From Bombella dulcis (GTDB taxonomy: Bacteria; Pseudomonadota; Alphaproteobacteria; Acetobacterales; Acetobacteraceae): a stretch of 64,000 bases of DNA. The DNA lies in contig NZ_JANIDV010000004.1 in assembly GCF_026385505.1 (NCBI RefSeq), positions 155,558 through 219,557 on the forward strand. Reading direction: 5' to 3'. The first letter of the stretch is position 1. Each line of letters begins with the position of its first letter. The notes below the pieces were generated by a model. The model was not told the origin of the DNA. It searched no databases and worked only from the letters and a program-made list of their open reading frames with translations. The position numbers and the translations under genes were made by a program. Shown one piece after another: positions 47,236-57,364 of this stretch.

Positions 47236-48408
47236 TTACTGCTGATGGGTGAAGTGGAAGCTCATCCCGTAATCGTAGGTCTGGCCCGGCTTCAACTCGA
47301 TGCTCGGGAAGCTCGGCGTGTTCGGGCTGTTGGGGTAGAATTCCGGCTCGAATGCCAGAGCATCCCACTTGTTGTAAGGACGGCCTGACGTACCCTGATA
47401 ATTGCCGATCAGATGATTGGCGGAATAGAACTGCATCCCCGGCATGTTGGTGGCCACTTCCATCACACGGCCGGAACGGGGGTCCGTCACACGGGCGACG
47501 ACACGCTCCGTATTGCCGGGCTGGGACGGGCCGATCAGCACCATGCATTTATCATAACCACCCTGTGGCACCATCTGCGGGTCACGGCTCAGCAGGCCCT
47601 CACCCACCGTGCGGGGCTGACGGAAGTCGAACGGTGTTCCATCAACAGAGGCCAGATCACCCGTCGGGATGGACTGGTCGTCCGTCTTCAGGTAGCGGTC
47701 GGCGTAAATCTGCACCACTTCCGGCGCAATGGTCCCGGACCCTTCGCCATTGAGGTTCCAGTAATTGTGCGTGGAGAGGTTCACGACGGTCGGAGCCTTC
47801 TTCACCTTCGCCTGGAACTTCAGGCTCAGCGTGTCATTGGCACTTAAACGATAGGTCGCCTGCGTTGTCAGATCACCCGGGAACCCCTGATCCCCATCCT
47901 TGCTGACCAGTTGCAGCACGACGTAAGCACCCTGCGAATCTACACCCTTGCGCTTGATGATCCAGAGCTTGCGGTCAAAACCTTCCGTACCACCATGTAG
48001 GGTATTCGGTCCTTCATTGATGCTCGTATGGTAGGTCTGCCCATCCAGTGTAAACACACCACCAGAGATGCGATTCGTTACACGCCCCAGCACGGCACCG
48101 AAATGGGGATCGGAATTGTGATTCTCATAGGCGGCAATATTGGGGAAGCCCAGTGCCACATTACCCAGACGGCCAAGACGATCCGGCACATCCACCTCTT
48201 GGACAACGGCCCCATAACTCAGCACGGTGACCTTCATACCATGATCGTTAGTCAGAGTAATAGCCTTCACCTTCTGGCCTGTGGAAAGTTTTCCCCAATT
48301 TTTCACCTGCACCGTGGGATCCGCACAGGCGATACCGGAGATGGCAAGGCTGGCCACCAGTGCGCTGGCAGACAGAAGCCAGCTGCGACCTTTATGAAAA
48401 CGGGACAT
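47236..48408 (-). CDS. galM: Exported aldose 1-epimerase (mutarotase)
   Basis: 390-aa epimerase with an N-terminal signal peptide (WLLSASALVASLAISGIACA). It catalyses alpha/beta anomer exchange of aldoses. Family motifs are RVTNRISGGVFTLDGQTYHTSINEGPNTLHGG near residue 120-150 (catalytic His in NTLHGG), FSTHNYWNLNGEGSG-like LSTHNYWNL and a Glu-containing ALAFEPEFYPNSPN near the C-terminus. The periplasmic location fits a bacterium that oxidises sugars outside the cytoplasmic membrane. Start at 48408 has GAGAG six bases upstream; an earlier ATG at 48423 is possible. Confidence 0.9.
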   Translation of the reverse strand: MSRFHKGRSWLLSASALVASLAISGIACADPTVQVKNWGKLSTGQKVKAITLTNDHGMKVTVLSYGAVVQEVDVPDRLGRLGNVALGFPNIAAYENHNSDPHFGAVLGRVTNRISGGVFTLDGQTYHTSINEGPNTLHGGTEGFDRKLWIIKRKGVDSQGAYVVLQLVSKDGDQGFPGDLTTQATYRLSANDTLSLKFQAKVKKAPTVVNLSTHNYWNLNGEGSGTIAPEVVQIYADRYLKTDDQSIPTGDLASVDGTPFDFRQPRTVGEGLLSRDPQMVPQGGYDKCMVLIGPSQPGNTERVVARVTDPRSGRVMEVATNMPGMQFYSANHLIGNYQGTSGRPYNKWDALAFEPEFYPNSPNTPSFPSIELKPGQTYDYGMSFHFTHQQ

Positions 48409-48759
48409 AAAATCTCTCAACAATTCATGAAATTATAGACCCATCAAAACAACAGGCCCTTTCTCCTGAGAGGGGGGCTTAAAAAAAAGCCGTCCACGCC
48501 AGGGCTGGTTCCCATGAGAAAACCCAACGATGCAAAAATGCAATACTTCTCCCTCTTATACAAGAGAGACAATCGAAAGGGGTAGGCAGCATCAGACAAG
48601 TGCCATATGCTTGAATTGTGCTGGTCTTCATGACTGGCATAGGTAGAGTCAAATGTGTGTTACAGTCCCGGCCCGTTCCCCTTCAGGCACGCTACCCCAG
48701 CAATAGCTGTGGCGTTGCCGCCATAGCCGGGCCTTTGAAGAAGCAGGAGCGGCAGCAAC
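48409..48759. other. Divergent spacer between galM and mlaA
   Basis: About 350 bases carrying the promoters of the two divergent genes. There is a GGCTT-A-rich-AAGCC palindrome near 48478-48493. No gene or clear operator is recognised. Confidence 0.5.
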
Positions 48760-49557
48760 ATGGCGTGCACAGGCAGCACAACGCAGCATCATCGGGGCAG
48801 ATTTCCTGCCCTTTTTACACTGATCGGCTGTCTGACCCTGCTCTCCCTCGGCGGATGCGGTTCCCTCCACTCCAAGCCGCCGACCGACCCTGATGATCTG
48901 GCAGACTACAAGGCGGTCAATGACCCCTATGAACCGTTCAACCGCAAGATGTTCAACCTCAACATGTGGGTCTATCACAAGGCCCTGCGCCCGATTGGCC
49001 GCTTCTGGAAGAACAACATCCCCCAGCCCATCCGGACCTCCGTTGCCACGCTGAACGAGACCTGGCGTGAACCTGCCGTGTTCTTTTCCGACGTCGGGGC
49101 AGGACGCCCCCGCAGGGCGGGCGATGCCTTCATGCGGTTCCTCCTGAACATGACGACGGCCGGCTTCTACGATGTTGCCCAGTATCTCGGGTACAAGCAG
49201 CACGAAACGGACCCCGGCATGGTTCTGGCCCTCTGGGGCGTGAAGTCCGGCCCCTATATTTTCCTGCCGGGATTCGGTCCCAGCAGCTTCCGTGATGCCG
49301 CAGGGTATGCCATCAGTCAGGGACTAACACCCATCAACTATGTCCCGAGCGGGTATGCCCTCATCAGCTTCAACTGGGGATACAATATTCTCGGAACCTT
49401 CAACAGCTTTGCCGACAGCACGGACCAGCTGGACCAGCTGGAACATCAGAGCCTCGACCCCTACGCTTTCATGCGCAGTGCATGGCAGCAGCAGCGTCAG
49501 AGCCAGATCGACGCCCTCAAGGCTGATCACCGCGCCACCACACCCGACTGGTACTGA
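48760..49557 (+). CDS. mlaA: MlaA (VacJ) outer-membrane lipoprotein
   Basis: 265-aa lipoprotein of the Mla lipid-transport pathway, which removes misplaced phospholipids from the outer membrane. Lipobox LGGC is at LTLLSLGGC. Core motifs NDPYEPFNRKMFNLNMWV, FLPGFGPSSFRDAAGY and a conserved WGVKSGPYI are seen. AGGAG lies about ten bases upstream of the ATG. It is followed by a Ttg2D/MlaC-type gene with a 45-base gap, so the pair acts together; the ABC genes mlaFED are elsewhere. Confidence 0.93.
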   Translation: MACTGSTTQHHRGRFPALFTLIGCLTLLSLGGCGSLHSKPPTDPDDLADYKAVNDPYEPFNRKMFNLNMWVYHKALRPIGRFWKNNIPQPIRTSVATLNETWREPAVFFSDVGAGRPRRAGDAFMRFLLNMTTAGFYDVAQYLGYKQHETDPGMVLALWGVKSGPYIFLPGFGPSSFRDAAGYAISQGLTPINYVPSGYALISFNWGYNILGTFNSFADSTDQLDQLEHQSLDPYAFMRSAWQQQRQSQIDALKADHRATTPDWY

Positions 49558-49602
49558 CCATTCCGTCCCGCCAGGAAGCCTTTATTGGAAGGATCCCTCA
49601 AC

Positions 49603-50208
49603 ATGATGCTCCGTCAGCTTACACGCCGCACCATTCTGGGAGCTGCCAGCCTGTTCGCTCTCGTGCCCACACTGGCTTTCGCCGCGCCCTCCAGCGATGA
49701 GGCCAAGGCTTTTGTCGGCAGGTTTGGTAGCAGGCTGGTCACTGTCCTGAACAGCAACGTCCCGCTGGCCAAGAAACGGGACGCCCTGCTCCCCCTCCTG
49801 CGTGAAAATGTGGACGTGCAGGGCATTGGCCGCTACTGCCTCGGCCGCTACTGGCGAGTCGCCACACCGGAACAGCAGAAGCTCTATCTGGAACTGTTTC
49901 AGGATGTGCTGCTCAACGCCGTCACGGCCCGCATGGGCGAATATCAGAACATCTCCTTCCGTCTCGTGGAGAGCGTCCCTTCTCCGGCTGGCCAGAAGGT
50001 GACACTCCAGATTTCCCGTCCACACCAGCCTGACGTGCTGATGACCGCCGTCATTGATGGCGAGCCACCCAAAGTGGTCGACCTGTATGGTGAAGGGGCC
50101 AGCATGCGCATGACACAGCGCAGCGATTACACCACCTATCTTACCCGTCATGGCGGGCAGGTGCAGACGCTGATCAATGCTCTCAAGCATCAGCTGGGGC
50201 GTGACTGA
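49603..50208 (+). CDS. mlaC: MlaC-like periplasmic phospholipid-binding protein
   Basis: 201-aa Ttg2/MlaC-family carrier shuttling phospholipid between MlaA and the inner-membrane MlaFEDB complex. The signal has a twin-arginine-like start, RQLTRRTILGAASLFAL, suggesting Tat export. The mature protein shows the family's VQGIGRYCLGRYWRVATPEQQKLYLELFQDVLL motif and ends with helix TLINALKHQLG. Start at 49603 (ATGATG) with GGAAGGA about nine bases upstream; the reading can extend to a TTG at 49585. Confidence 0.88.
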   Translation: MMLRQLTRRTILGAASLFALVPTLAFAAPSSDEAKAFVGRFGSRLVTVLNSNVPLAKKRDALLPLLRENVDVQGIGRYCLGRYWRVATPEQQKLYLELFQDVLLNAVTARMGEYQNISFRLVESVPSPAGQKVTLQISRPHQPDVLMTAVIDGEPPKVVDLYGEGASMRMTQRSDYTTYLTRHGGQVQTLINALKHQLGRD

Positions 50209-50296
50209 TCTTCATTTCACAACGAGTCAGCAGCTTGGAGGGGGCGTCAGCCCCCTTTTCACTGACATGCCTGTTTCTCCGACCATCTCGCCCTGA

Positions 50297-51361
50297 ATGA
50301 CTGACGACCTCTCCCTTTTCGACTTCACCCTCCCCCGGGATCATATCGCCACGGAGCCTGCCCGCCCCCGGGACATGGCACGACTCCTGCATGTCGTCCC
50401 GCCCGCCCTTGCCGGAACCGATGACGCCACCCTCTCCCTTCACCGCATCCGCAACCTGCCCGACCTGCTAAAAGAAGACGACCTGCTCATCGCCAATGAT
50501 ACGGAAGTCATCCGGGCAAAAATGGAGGCCCGCCGGGGCGACGCCAAAATCGGAATCACGCTGGACCGCATCCTGCCGGAAGGCCAGTGGCACGCCTTGG
50601 CCCGCAATGCCCGCAAGCTCCGCCCCGGCAATCAACTCCGCTTTGAGGATGATCCCGTCACCGCTGACGTCCTGACCAATGAAGGCGACGGGGCCGTGAC
50701 CATCCGTTTCTCGGTCGAGGGCGATGAGTTTGATGCCTTCCTGGAACGCAGAGCGACTCTGGCCCTGCCGCCCTACATTGCCCGCCCCAATGGCCCGACC
50801 GAGACGGATACAAGCGATTACCGCACCATTTTCTCCCGCTTCCGTGGCGCAGTGGCTGCTCCCACAGCAGGGCTGCACTTCACGGAAGACCTGCTGGAGG
50901 CCCTCGCTGCCAGAGGCATCAGAAAACAGACCCTCACCCTGCATGTCGGAGCTGGCACCTTCCTGCCCGTCCGCAGCACCATTGCCGAACACAAGATGCA
51001 TGCGGAATGGGGCCATATTGATGAAGAAACAGCCCGTCTCATCAACGAGACCCGTGCCAACGGGGGCCGTGTCGTTGCCGTGGGCACGACCAGCCTGCGC
51101 CTCCTGGAAAGTGCAGCAGATGAACAGGGCATCGTCCATCCCTGGACCGGGGAAACCTCCATTTTCATCAGGCCCGGCTACCGCTTCCGGGCCGTGGATG
51201 CGCTGCTGACCAACTTCCACCTGCCCCGCTCCACGCTTTTCATGCTGGTCTGCGCTTTTGCCGGGACACAGACCATGCGCCATGCCTATCATCACGCCAT
51301 TGCCGAAGGGCTGCGCTTCTATTCCTACGGTGATGCCTGCCTTCTGGAACGTGCCCCATGA
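50297..51361 (+). CDS. queA: S-adenosylmethionine:tRNA ribosyltransferase-isomerase
   Basis: 354-aa enzyme that adds the epoxycyclopentane ring precursor (from SAM) to 7-aminomethyl-7-deazaguanine in tRNA, in queuosine synthesis. It starts [23 protein letters not shown] and includes [28 protein letters not shown], and [21 protein letters not shown], all QueA hallmarks. It overlaps tgt by ATGA, so both queuosine steps are expressed together. No good ribosome site is visible at the start. Confidence 0.95.
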   Translation: MTDDLSLFDFTLPRDHIATEPARPRDMARLLHVVPPALAGTDDATLSLHRIRNLPDLLKEDDLLIANDTEVIRAKMEARRGDAKIGITLDRILPEGQWHALARNARKLRPGNQLRFEDDPVTADVLTNEGDGAVTIRFSVEGDEFDAFLERRATLALPPYIARPNGPTETDTSDYRTIFSRFRGAVAAPTAGLHFTEDLLEALAARGIRKQTLTLHVGAGTFLPVRSTIAEHKMHAEWGHIDEETARLINETRANGGRVVAVGTTSLRLLESAADEQGIVHPWTGETSIFIRPGYRFRAVDALLTNFHLPRSTLFMLVCAFAGTQTMRHAYHHAIAEGLRFYSYGDACLLERAP

Positions 51362-52551
51362 CGACTGTCCCCATCCGCCCCACCCTGACCCCGTCCGACC
51401 ACATGCACTGGCAGAAAGAGGCCCAGTGTGGTCAGGCACGGGCTGGCTGGCTGCATACCCGCCACGGCAGCGTGCCGACACCGACCTTCATGCCGGTTGG
51501 TACGGTCGGGACCGTCAAGGGCATCACGATGGACAATGTCCGGGCCACCGGAGCGGGCATCGTGCTGGGCAATACCTATCACCTCATGCTGCGCCCTACG
51601 GCTGAACGGGTCCAGCGTCTCGGCGGGCTGCACCGCATGATGGACTGGCCCGGCCCCATCCTGACGGATTCCGGCGGATTTCAGGTCATGTCTCTGGGAC
51701 CGCTGCGGAAAATGGATGAGGATGGCGTCACCTTCCGCTCCCATATTGATGGCAGCTCCCACCGGCTGACGCCTGAAAGTTCAACGGACATCCAGTACAA
51801 ACTGGATGCCACCATTACCATGGCTTTTGATGAATGCCCTGCCCTCCCCGCCACAAAAGACGTTCTGGAAGCCTCCATGGAACGCTCCATGCGGTGGGCC
51901 GCCCGCTCCCGTGAGGCCTTCATCGCCCGGCCCGGCTATGGGCAGTTCGGCATCGTACAGGGCGGCACGGAGCAGGACCTGCGGGAACGCTCCGCCCTCG
52001 CCCTGCGGAAGATCGGCTTTGAAGGCTATGCCATTGGCGGTCTGGCCGTGGGCGAAGGGCAGGAGCTGATGTTTGCCACGCTGGATTACACGACCCCCAT
52101 GCTGCCCGAAGATCAGCCCCGCTATCTGATGGGTGTGGGAACCCCGGATGACCTGCTGGGAGCCGTCATGCGTGGCTGCGACATGTTCGACTGCGTCATG
52201 CCGTCCCGTGCAGGCCGGACTGCCCGGGCTTATACCGAGCGGGGCACGCTGAATCTCCGCAACGCCCGCTTTGCCGAAGATACCCGTCCCATCTCCCCCG
52301 AGGATGACAGCCCGATGGCAGGCCGGTACAGCCGGGCCTATCTGCATCATCTCTTCCGGGCCAATGAGATGCTGGGGCCGATGCTCCTGACCCTCCATAA
52401 TCTCGCCTATTATCAACGGCTCATGCGCCAGATACGGGCCGCCATCGTGGCCGGAACGCTGGAACAGACCGCCGCTGAACTCCGCCGGAACTGGGCCAGA
52501 GGGGACTGGAGCGAGGATGAATGGCCCATGCCCCGCTACCAGCAGGACTGA
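51358..52551 (+). CDS. tgt: tRNA-guanine transglycosylase
   Basis: 397-aa enzyme exchanging guanine 34 for preQ1 in GUN tRNAs. Catalytic Asp in [13 protein letters not shown] near residue 105, nucleophile-region Asp in [15 protein letters not shown] near 275, and [11 protein letters not shown] near 230. The zinc-binding Cys motif expected near the C-terminus (CXC...C) is not evident in the final part ([11 protein letters not shown] region), but a single Cys lies in GCDMFDC. The start overlaps queA by ATGA. Confidence 0.94.
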   Translation: MTTVPIRPTLTPSDHMHWQKEAQCGQARAGWLHTRHGSVPTPTFMPVGTVGTVKGITMDNVRATGAGIVLGNTYHLMLRPTAERVQRLGGLHRMMDWPGPILTDSGGFQVMSLGPLRKMDEDGVTFRSHIDGSSHRLTPESSTDIQYKLDATITMAFDECPALPATKDVLEASMERSMRWAARSREAFIARPGYGQFGIVQGGTEQDLRERSALALRKIGFEGYAIGGLAVGEGQELMFATLDYTTPMLPEDQPRYLMGVGTPDDLLGAVMRGCDMFDCVMPSRAGRTARAYTERGTLNLRNARFAEDTRPISPEDDSPMAGRYSRAYLHHLFRANEMLGPMLLTLHNLAYYQRLMRQIRAAIVAGTLEQTAAELRRNWARGDWSEDEWPMPRYQQD

Positions 52552-52565
52552 CCCCCGGACACGGC

Positions 52566-52844
52566 ATGTACGAGGCCTCCTCTCCATCCCGCCTGCAGAA
52601 GCGCAGCCTCAGCCTTTACGGGCACCGGACCTCCATCGCCCTAGAAGGGGAATTCTGGCAGGTTCTGGAAGTCATAGCGCAGCGTGAAGGACTGGCTTTC
52701 GCCGCCTTCATCGCCCGGCTGGACAGGCACCGCCCGCCGGAACAGGCCCTTGCCTCCCTGCTGCGCCTCACGGCCCTCCGTTTTGCCCTGCAACAGCCTG
52801 CCATAACCAACCTTCCGCAGACATCGGCCCAGTCCGGACGATGA
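52566..52844 (+). CDS. Ribbon-helix-helix (RHH_4) domain protein
   Basis: 92-aa protein with RSLSLYGHRTSIALEGEFWQVLEVIAQREGLAFAAFI-type sequence (residues about 14-50), the RHH_4 domain of small alphaproteobacterial putative DNA-binding proteins. The C-terminal tail is Gln/Ser rich. The start at 52566 lies 14 bases past the tgt stop; an in-frame ATG at 52521 would overlap tgt. Target genes are unknown. Confidence 0.75.
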   Translation: MYEASSPSRLQKRSLSLYGHRTSIALEGEFWQVLEVIAQREGLAFAAFIARLDRHRPPEQALASLLRLTALRFALQQPAITNLPQTSAQSGR

Positions 52845-52910
52845 TATCCCTATTCCCGCTTCTCCTATCCTCGTGATAGACTCACGCCTGCATGAACAGG
52901 GAGGGCGGCA

Positions 52911-53744
52911 ATGGCTTTCTGGGGGAAAATGTTTGGAGGTGTGGCCGGGTTTGCAGCCGGAGGGCCGATAGGTGGCCTTCTGGGTGTCATTCTCGGTCAT
53001 ATGTCCGATACGGACAAACTGCTTACCCCTCTTTCCGGCACATGGGGGGACCGCTTTCCCGCACGGGGGCAGCCGGACCCGCATAATGCCGCCTTCTTCA
53101 CCGCTGCGAAACTTTCTGCCCTGCTGGGCAAGACAGATCAGCTCTACGGGCTTGGCGTGGTCACACTGTCCGCCAAGCTGGCCAAGGTGGATGGCCCCGT
53201 GAACCGGGCTGAAATTGATGCCTTCAAACGGTCTTTCCGCTTCCCGGACGACAATCAGAAAGAAATCGGCCTTCTTTTTGACCGTGCCAGAGAACGGACA
53301 GACGATTTCGAGATGTATGCCAAGGAACTGGGCCGTGCCTTTGCCGACAAGCCGGAACCTCTGGAAACACTTCTCGGCGTCCTGTTCATGATTGCCAGGG
53401 CCGATCTGCCCCCCAAGGCCCCCCTTCATCCCCTTGAGACGGACTTCCTCCGCCGGACGCATAAAGCCTTCCGCCTTTCAGAACGGGCCTGGGACCGGGC
53501 GGAAAGCGGGCAGCCCCGTGCTGCCTCCACCTCGTCATCGGCAGAATGCTACCGTGTTCTGGGCATCAGTGCGACGGCCAGCGATGGCGAAATCCGTGCC
53601 CGCTGGCGGGTGCTGATCCGTGAGCACCACCCAGACCGGCTTGCCCAACGCCCCATGACGGACGCCCAACGGCTGGCGGCTCAGGAGCGTGTGGCCCGCA
53701 TCAATGCGGCATGGGATCAGATCAAGCGGGACCGGGGCCTGTAA
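52911..53744 (+). CDS. DjlA-like co-chaperone (TerB plus C-terminal J domain)
   Basis: 277-aa protein. N-terminus has a glycine-rich hydrophobic stretch (GGVAGFAAGGPIGGLLGVILG) that may be a membrane anchor, as in DjlA. A TerB-like helical domain covers residues 60-180, with KVDGPVNRAEIDAFKR. The J domain (about 210-277) carries the HPD motif in REHHPDRL and stimulates DnaK. Ribosome site AGGGAGG lies ahead of the ATG. It converges with the Deg protease gene at its 3' end. Confidence 0.85.
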   Translation: MAFWGKMFGGVAGFAAGGPIGGLLGVILGHMSDTDKLLTPLSGTWGDRFPARGQPDPHNAAFFTAAKLSALLGKTDQLYGLGVVTLSAKLAKVDGPVNRAEIDAFKRSFRFPDDNQKEIGLLFDRARERTDDFEMYAKELGRAFADKPEPLETLLGVLFMIARADLPPKAPLHPLETDFLRRTHKAFRLSERAWDRAESGQPRAASTSSSAECYRVLGISATASDGEIRARWRVLIREHHPDRLAQRPMTDAQRLAAQERVARINAAWDQIKRDRGL

Positions 53745-53760
53745 ATACAGGCCACCACCT

Positions 53761-55383
53761 TTACTGCTGCGACGGCTGGTCCCCCAGCGGCACGGCGACC
53801 CAGCGCAGACCGTCCTTGTCCTGCACCAGAAGCAGAATGTCCGTTCTCTTCATCTCACGGGCACGGTCCAGCGCAGTCTGGAGGGCTTCCGGCGTGTTGA
53901 CTTCCTGCTGCCCCACCTGAAGGATCAGATTGCCTTCCGTCAGGCCACGGCTTGCCGCAGGACTGCCCTCATAGACACGCATGACCAGTACGCCCCTCTG
54001 GCTGTCCGTCAGCTCATACTGGGTGCGGGCCGCCTGATCGATCACGCCCAGCTTCAGGCCCAGCTCACGCAGCGTCTTCACAGGATGCTCCGGCGGATGC
54101 GTGTCCGAAGGAAGCGGGTCTTTCTCCTCCGGGTTCTTCCCAAGTGTCAGGTCCAGTTTCTGGTAATTGCCCCGCCGCCAGAGGGTAAAATGAACCGTCT
54201 CTCCCGGCTGGTACCCCGCCACAAGGCGGGGCAGCGTCTGACCCGTCACGGGCTGACCATTCAGGACGGTCAGGATGTCCCCAACCTTCAGGCCCGCCTT
54301 CTGGGCCGGACCATCCCTGTCAACTGAAGCCACGATGGCCCCCGTGCCCCGCTCCCTGCCCGCATCAGCCTTATGGAACTCTAGGTCTTCCGCCATGCTC
54401 CGGGTGACATCCTGATAGCGCACGCCCAGCCAGCCACGCCGCACATAACCGGTCTGCCTCAGCTGACTGATGATGCCCCGTGCATCATCCGAAGGGATGG
54501 CAAAGCCGATCCCGATGGAATCACCACCGGACCCACCATAGATCAGCGTGTTGATCCCGATGACCTCTCCCTTGAGATTGAAGAGCGGTCCCCCGGAATT
54601 CCCATGATTGATGGCTGCATCCGTCTGGATGAAGTCATCATACAGACCATGATCCACATTGCGCTTGCGGGACGAAATAATGCCCGCCGTGACCGTACCG
54701 CTCAAGCCGAACGGATTGCCGATGGCCAGCACCCAGTCGCCAATGCGGGCCTCATCACTATGCCCGAGCGGAACGGACGGCAGGGGACGGTCCGCCTTCA
54801 CCTGTAAAACGGCGAGGTCTTCCTTGCTGTCCCGCCCCACGATGCTGGCGGGATATTCCGTTCCGTCAGAAAGCGTCACGCTCACCTGCTGGGCATTGTC
54901 GATGACATGATTGTTCGTCACCACCACGCCGGAAGGATCAATGATGAAGCCGGACCCCAGAGCCTGCACCTGCCGCCCCGGCCTGCCATCCCCGTGACGG
55001 TGATGGAGATAATCATGAAAGAACTTCTCCAGCGGCGATCCCGGCGGGAAAGGCGATGACTGCGGCCCTGATGGGGTACTGCCATCCGGTCCTTCCGGCT
55101 GGGAAGTATCAGGATGAATCACACTGGAAACGGAAATGTTCACCACGGCTGGCAGGAGCTTCTCCACCAGTGCAGCAAAACCGGGCATCATGGCCGCTTC
55201 ATGCGCTGCACGGGTGGCCGTGGCAACAGTCCCTCCCGATGGCGGCCCCTCCGCCACAGGAGACGGTCCGGGGGCAGCGTCCTGCGCCTGAACACTGGAA
55301 GCCACCAGCCCCGCACAGGCCAGCAGGCGCACCAGCCAGGGACGGGAGGAAGACAGAAGAGAAGAAGACATGACTCGGCTCAT
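53761..55383 (-). CDS. degP: Deg/HtrA-family serine protease with two PDZ domains
   Basis: 540-aa periplasmic protease/chaperone. Signal peptide near SRPWLVRLLACAGLVASSVQA. The catalytic triad is His159 (NNHVIDN), Asp189 (KEDLAVLQ) and Ser263 (HGNSGGPLFN). PDZ1 (near 330-420) contains YVRRGWLGVRYQDVTRSMAED and PDZ2 starts near VIDQAARTQYELTDSQRGVLVMRV. The preferred start is 55383 (MSRVMSSSLL); the longer reading to 55503 overlaps the mrp 5' region and lacks similarity. A low-complexity Pro/Gly segment near residues 90-120 is a lineage feature. Confidence 0.93.
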   Translation of the reverse strand: MSRVMSSSLLSSSRPWLVRLLACAGLVASSVQAQDAAPGPSPVAEGPPSGGTVATATRAAHEAAMMPGFAALVEKLLPAVVNISVSSVIHPDTSQPEGPDGSTPSGPQSSPFPPGSPLEKFFHDYLHHRHGDGRPGRQVQALGSGFIIDPSGVVVTNNHVIDNAQQVSVTLSDGTEYPASIVGRDSKEDLAVLQVKADRPLPSVPLGHSDEARIGDWVLAIGNPFGLSGTVTAGIISSRKRNVDHGLYDDFIQTDAAINHGNSGGPLFNLKGEVIGINTLIYGGSGGDSIGIGFAIPSDDARGIISQLRQTGYVRRGWLGVRYQDVTRSMAEDLEFHKADAGRERGTGAIVASVDRDGPAQKAGLKVGDILTVLNGQPVTGQTLPRLVAGYQPGETVHFTLWRRGNYQKLDLTLGKNPEEKDPLPSDTHPPEHPVKTLRELGLKLGVIDQAARTQYELTDSQRGVLVMRVYEGSPAASRGLTEGNLILQVGQQEVNTPEALQTALDRAREMKRTDILLLVQDKDGLRWVAVPLGDQPSQQ

Positions 55384-55486
55384 GCTGTAAAATCTACCCC
55401 ACGGCAGGCTGGACGTCATCCTTTCCGGCCTGTGGCATCTGTGTTTTTTTGCCTCATGAGGGGCGTTGCATGAGAGTTCTTGCCCC

Positions 55487-56647
55487 ATGACAGCTTCCGA
55501 CATTTCCTCCCTGAAGGATCACGTCGCCCGTTTCCTCACCTCGCACGGCCCGACGGAACAGACCACCATAGAAGCCCTGACACTGGAGGATGGTCATGCC
55601 CATCTCATCCTGCGGACTACGGCACAGGGAGCGGCCTTTCTTCAGCAGGCCAGCACGACGCTTGAGGAACAGGTAACGCAGCATCCTGCCGTCAGCAGCC
55701 TCACACTGTCACTGACGGCCCATCGCCCCGCTTCCCGTCAGCCTGAACGTGCCGGTGCAGCGGAAGGCCATCGGCCCCTCGCACTGGGCAAACGTCCGAC
55801 CGGCCGGTCTGCGCCGCCAGAGGCCTGCCTGCCTGATGTCAAAGCCGTCATTGCCGTTGCCTCCGGCAAGGGAGGGGTCGGGAAATCCACCACGGCCGTG
55901 AATCTGGCCTGCTCTCTGGCCCGTCTTGGTGCCCGGACCGGCCTCCTGGATGCCGACATTTATGGCCCCTCCCTGCCCCACATGCTGGGCGAAGATCAAA
56001 AGCCCACCGTGGAAGATGGCAGGCTGCGCCCGCTGGAACGATGGGGCATGGAGACCATGTCCATCGGCTATCTGGTCGAAAAGGAACAGGCCATGATCTG
56101 GCGCGGACCCATGGTCATGGGTGCCCTCACCCAGCTCATGAGTGATGTTTCATGGGGAACACTTGATGTACTCGTCGTGGACCTCCCCCCCGGCACGGGC
56201 GATGCCCAGCTGACCCTGACCCGCAAGCTCTCGGACAGGCTCCAGGCTGACGGTGCCGTCATTGTCTCCACGCCGCAGGACATTGCCCTGCTTGATGCCC
56301 GCCGGGGTGTCACCCTGTTTGAAAAGACAGGGACACCTGTTCTGGGACTGATTGAGAACATGTCCTATTTCTGCTGCCCTCACTGCCAGGAAAAAACCGA
56401 CCTCTTCGGTCATGGCGGTGCCCGGAAAGAAGCCGAAGCCCTCAACATTCCCTTCCTTGGGGAAATTCCCCTGCTACGGGACATAAGGTGCAGTGCTGAT
56501 GAAGGGACGCCCCTTGTCCTGCGTGACCCGGAGCATCCTGCCTCGCAGGCTTACAGGGCCATCGCCCGCACCCTGATGGACAAACTGGCCATCTCCGGAC
56601 AGCAGGCAGCCCCTTCTTCACGCCATCCTGACCAGCCCATGAAATGA
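55487..56647 (+). CDS. mrp: Mrp/ApbC P-loop iron-sulphur carrier
   Basis: 386-aa ATPase that carries and delivers Fe-S clusters. It has an N-terminal MIP18-like domain (residues 1-85), the deviant Walker A GKGGVGKST near residue 130, DADIYGPSLPHMLG, and the cluster-binding pair ENMSYFCCPHC (CxxC). The Walker B region is VLVVDLPPGTGD. The start at 55487 (MTASDIS) is preferred to the longer 55466 reading. It is divergent from the Deg protease and overlaps a small lipoprotein gene (ATGA). Confidence 0.93.
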   Translation: MTASDISSLKDHVARFLTSHGPTEQTTIEALTLEDGHAHLILRTTAQGAAFLQQASTTLEEQVTQHPAVSSLTLSLTAHRPASRQPERAGAAEGHRPLALGKRPTGRSAPPEACLPDVKAVIAVASGKGGVGKSTTAVNLACSLARLGARTGLLDADIYGPSLPHMLGEDQKPTVEDGRLRPLERWGMETMSIGYLVEKEQAMIWRGPMVMGALTQLMSDVSWGTLDVLVVDLPPGTGDAQLTLTRKLSDRLQADGAVIVSTPQDIALLDARRGVTLFEKTGTPVLGLIENMSYFCCPHCQEKTDLFGHGGARKEAEALNIPFLGEIPLLRDIRCSADEGTPLVLRDPEHPASQAYRAIARTLMDKLAISGQQAAPSSRHPDQPMK

Positions 56648-56856
56648 TCGCCATGCTCCGTCTGTCCGTTCTCCTCCTCTCCCTGTCCATTCTGTCCGGC
56701 ATGACAGCCTGCACGGATACCGGCTCCAGAACCAGCCACCCGGGCCTTTCTCCTGATGGTTATGGCTTCGTGCAGAATGGTCCCGTTCTGGCTCCTCCGG
56801 AACATCTGGTACAGCACCAGTCACCAGTCCCATCGTCCGTACCAGGCCAACACTGA
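56644..56856 (+). CDS. Small putative lipoprotein
   Basis: 70-aa protein with a short basic/hydrophobic signal and a lipobox-like MTAC (SILSGMTACTDTG), then a Pro/Gly-rich mature part of about 45 residues. It starts in the mrp stop (ATGA). I do not recognise a family. A second start at 56653 (MLRLSV) is equally possible. Confidence 0.55.
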   Translation: MIAMLRLSVLLLSLSILSGMTACTDTGSRTSHPGLSPDGYGFVQNGPVLAPPEHLVQHQSPVPSSVPGQH

Positions 56857-56978
56857 CACCTGTCCCGCAGGCCCTCTTTCATGAGGTCCCAACGGGCCTG
56901 CGGACCGGAAGATTTTCCCTCCACTCTCTCATTTTCCACTTGATTCCTGACAGGAAAAATGAGATGTACGGCCCCGTC

Positions 56979-57053
56979 GCCGGATTAGCACAGTGGTAGT
57001 GCAGCGGTTTTGTAAACCGAAGGCCGGGAGTTCGAATCTCTCATCCGGCACCA
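56979..57053 (+). tRNA. tRNA-Thr(UGU), CCA encoded
   Basis: Acceptor GCCGGAT pairs with ATCCGGC, D stem GCAC/GTGC, anticodon loop TTTGTAA with anticodon TGT, T arm GGGAG-TTCGAAT-CTCTC, then A and CCA. The anticodon stem GCGGT/ACCGA has a G-A mismatch at its base (27-43), a slight oddity. Confidence 0.9.
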
Positions 57054-57364
57054 GATTTTTCCCTTAGGATTTTACGGCTTATTGGTCTTCTTTTTACGTC
57101 GCCGATCCCATCAATAACAGTGTTTCAAATAAATACCTTGGCGTGAAACTTGATGTACTCCCTAATCGGGGTCAGGCAAGGGGCTGGACCAACCAAGCTG
57201 CAACTGAAGGCTATAAACCGCTTCACGAATGAGCAAGCCACATTCAACAAGCGCAACGTACTCCTATTCTAGGAAGTTCCACATAAAGACACGCCAGACA
57301 CCCTCACACAGAAACAGACCCTTCCTCCATCCATTAGAAGAATAACTATACCTCAAAATAACAC
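57054..57364. other. Spacer behind tRNA-Thr without recognised gene
   Basis: About 310 bases with several short open stretches (for example NKYLGVKLDVL, GWTNQAATEGYKPL) that look like chance or worn-out coding sequence. No integrase motif or intact gene is seen. Its position at a tRNA 3' end suits an old insertion. Confidence 0.4.
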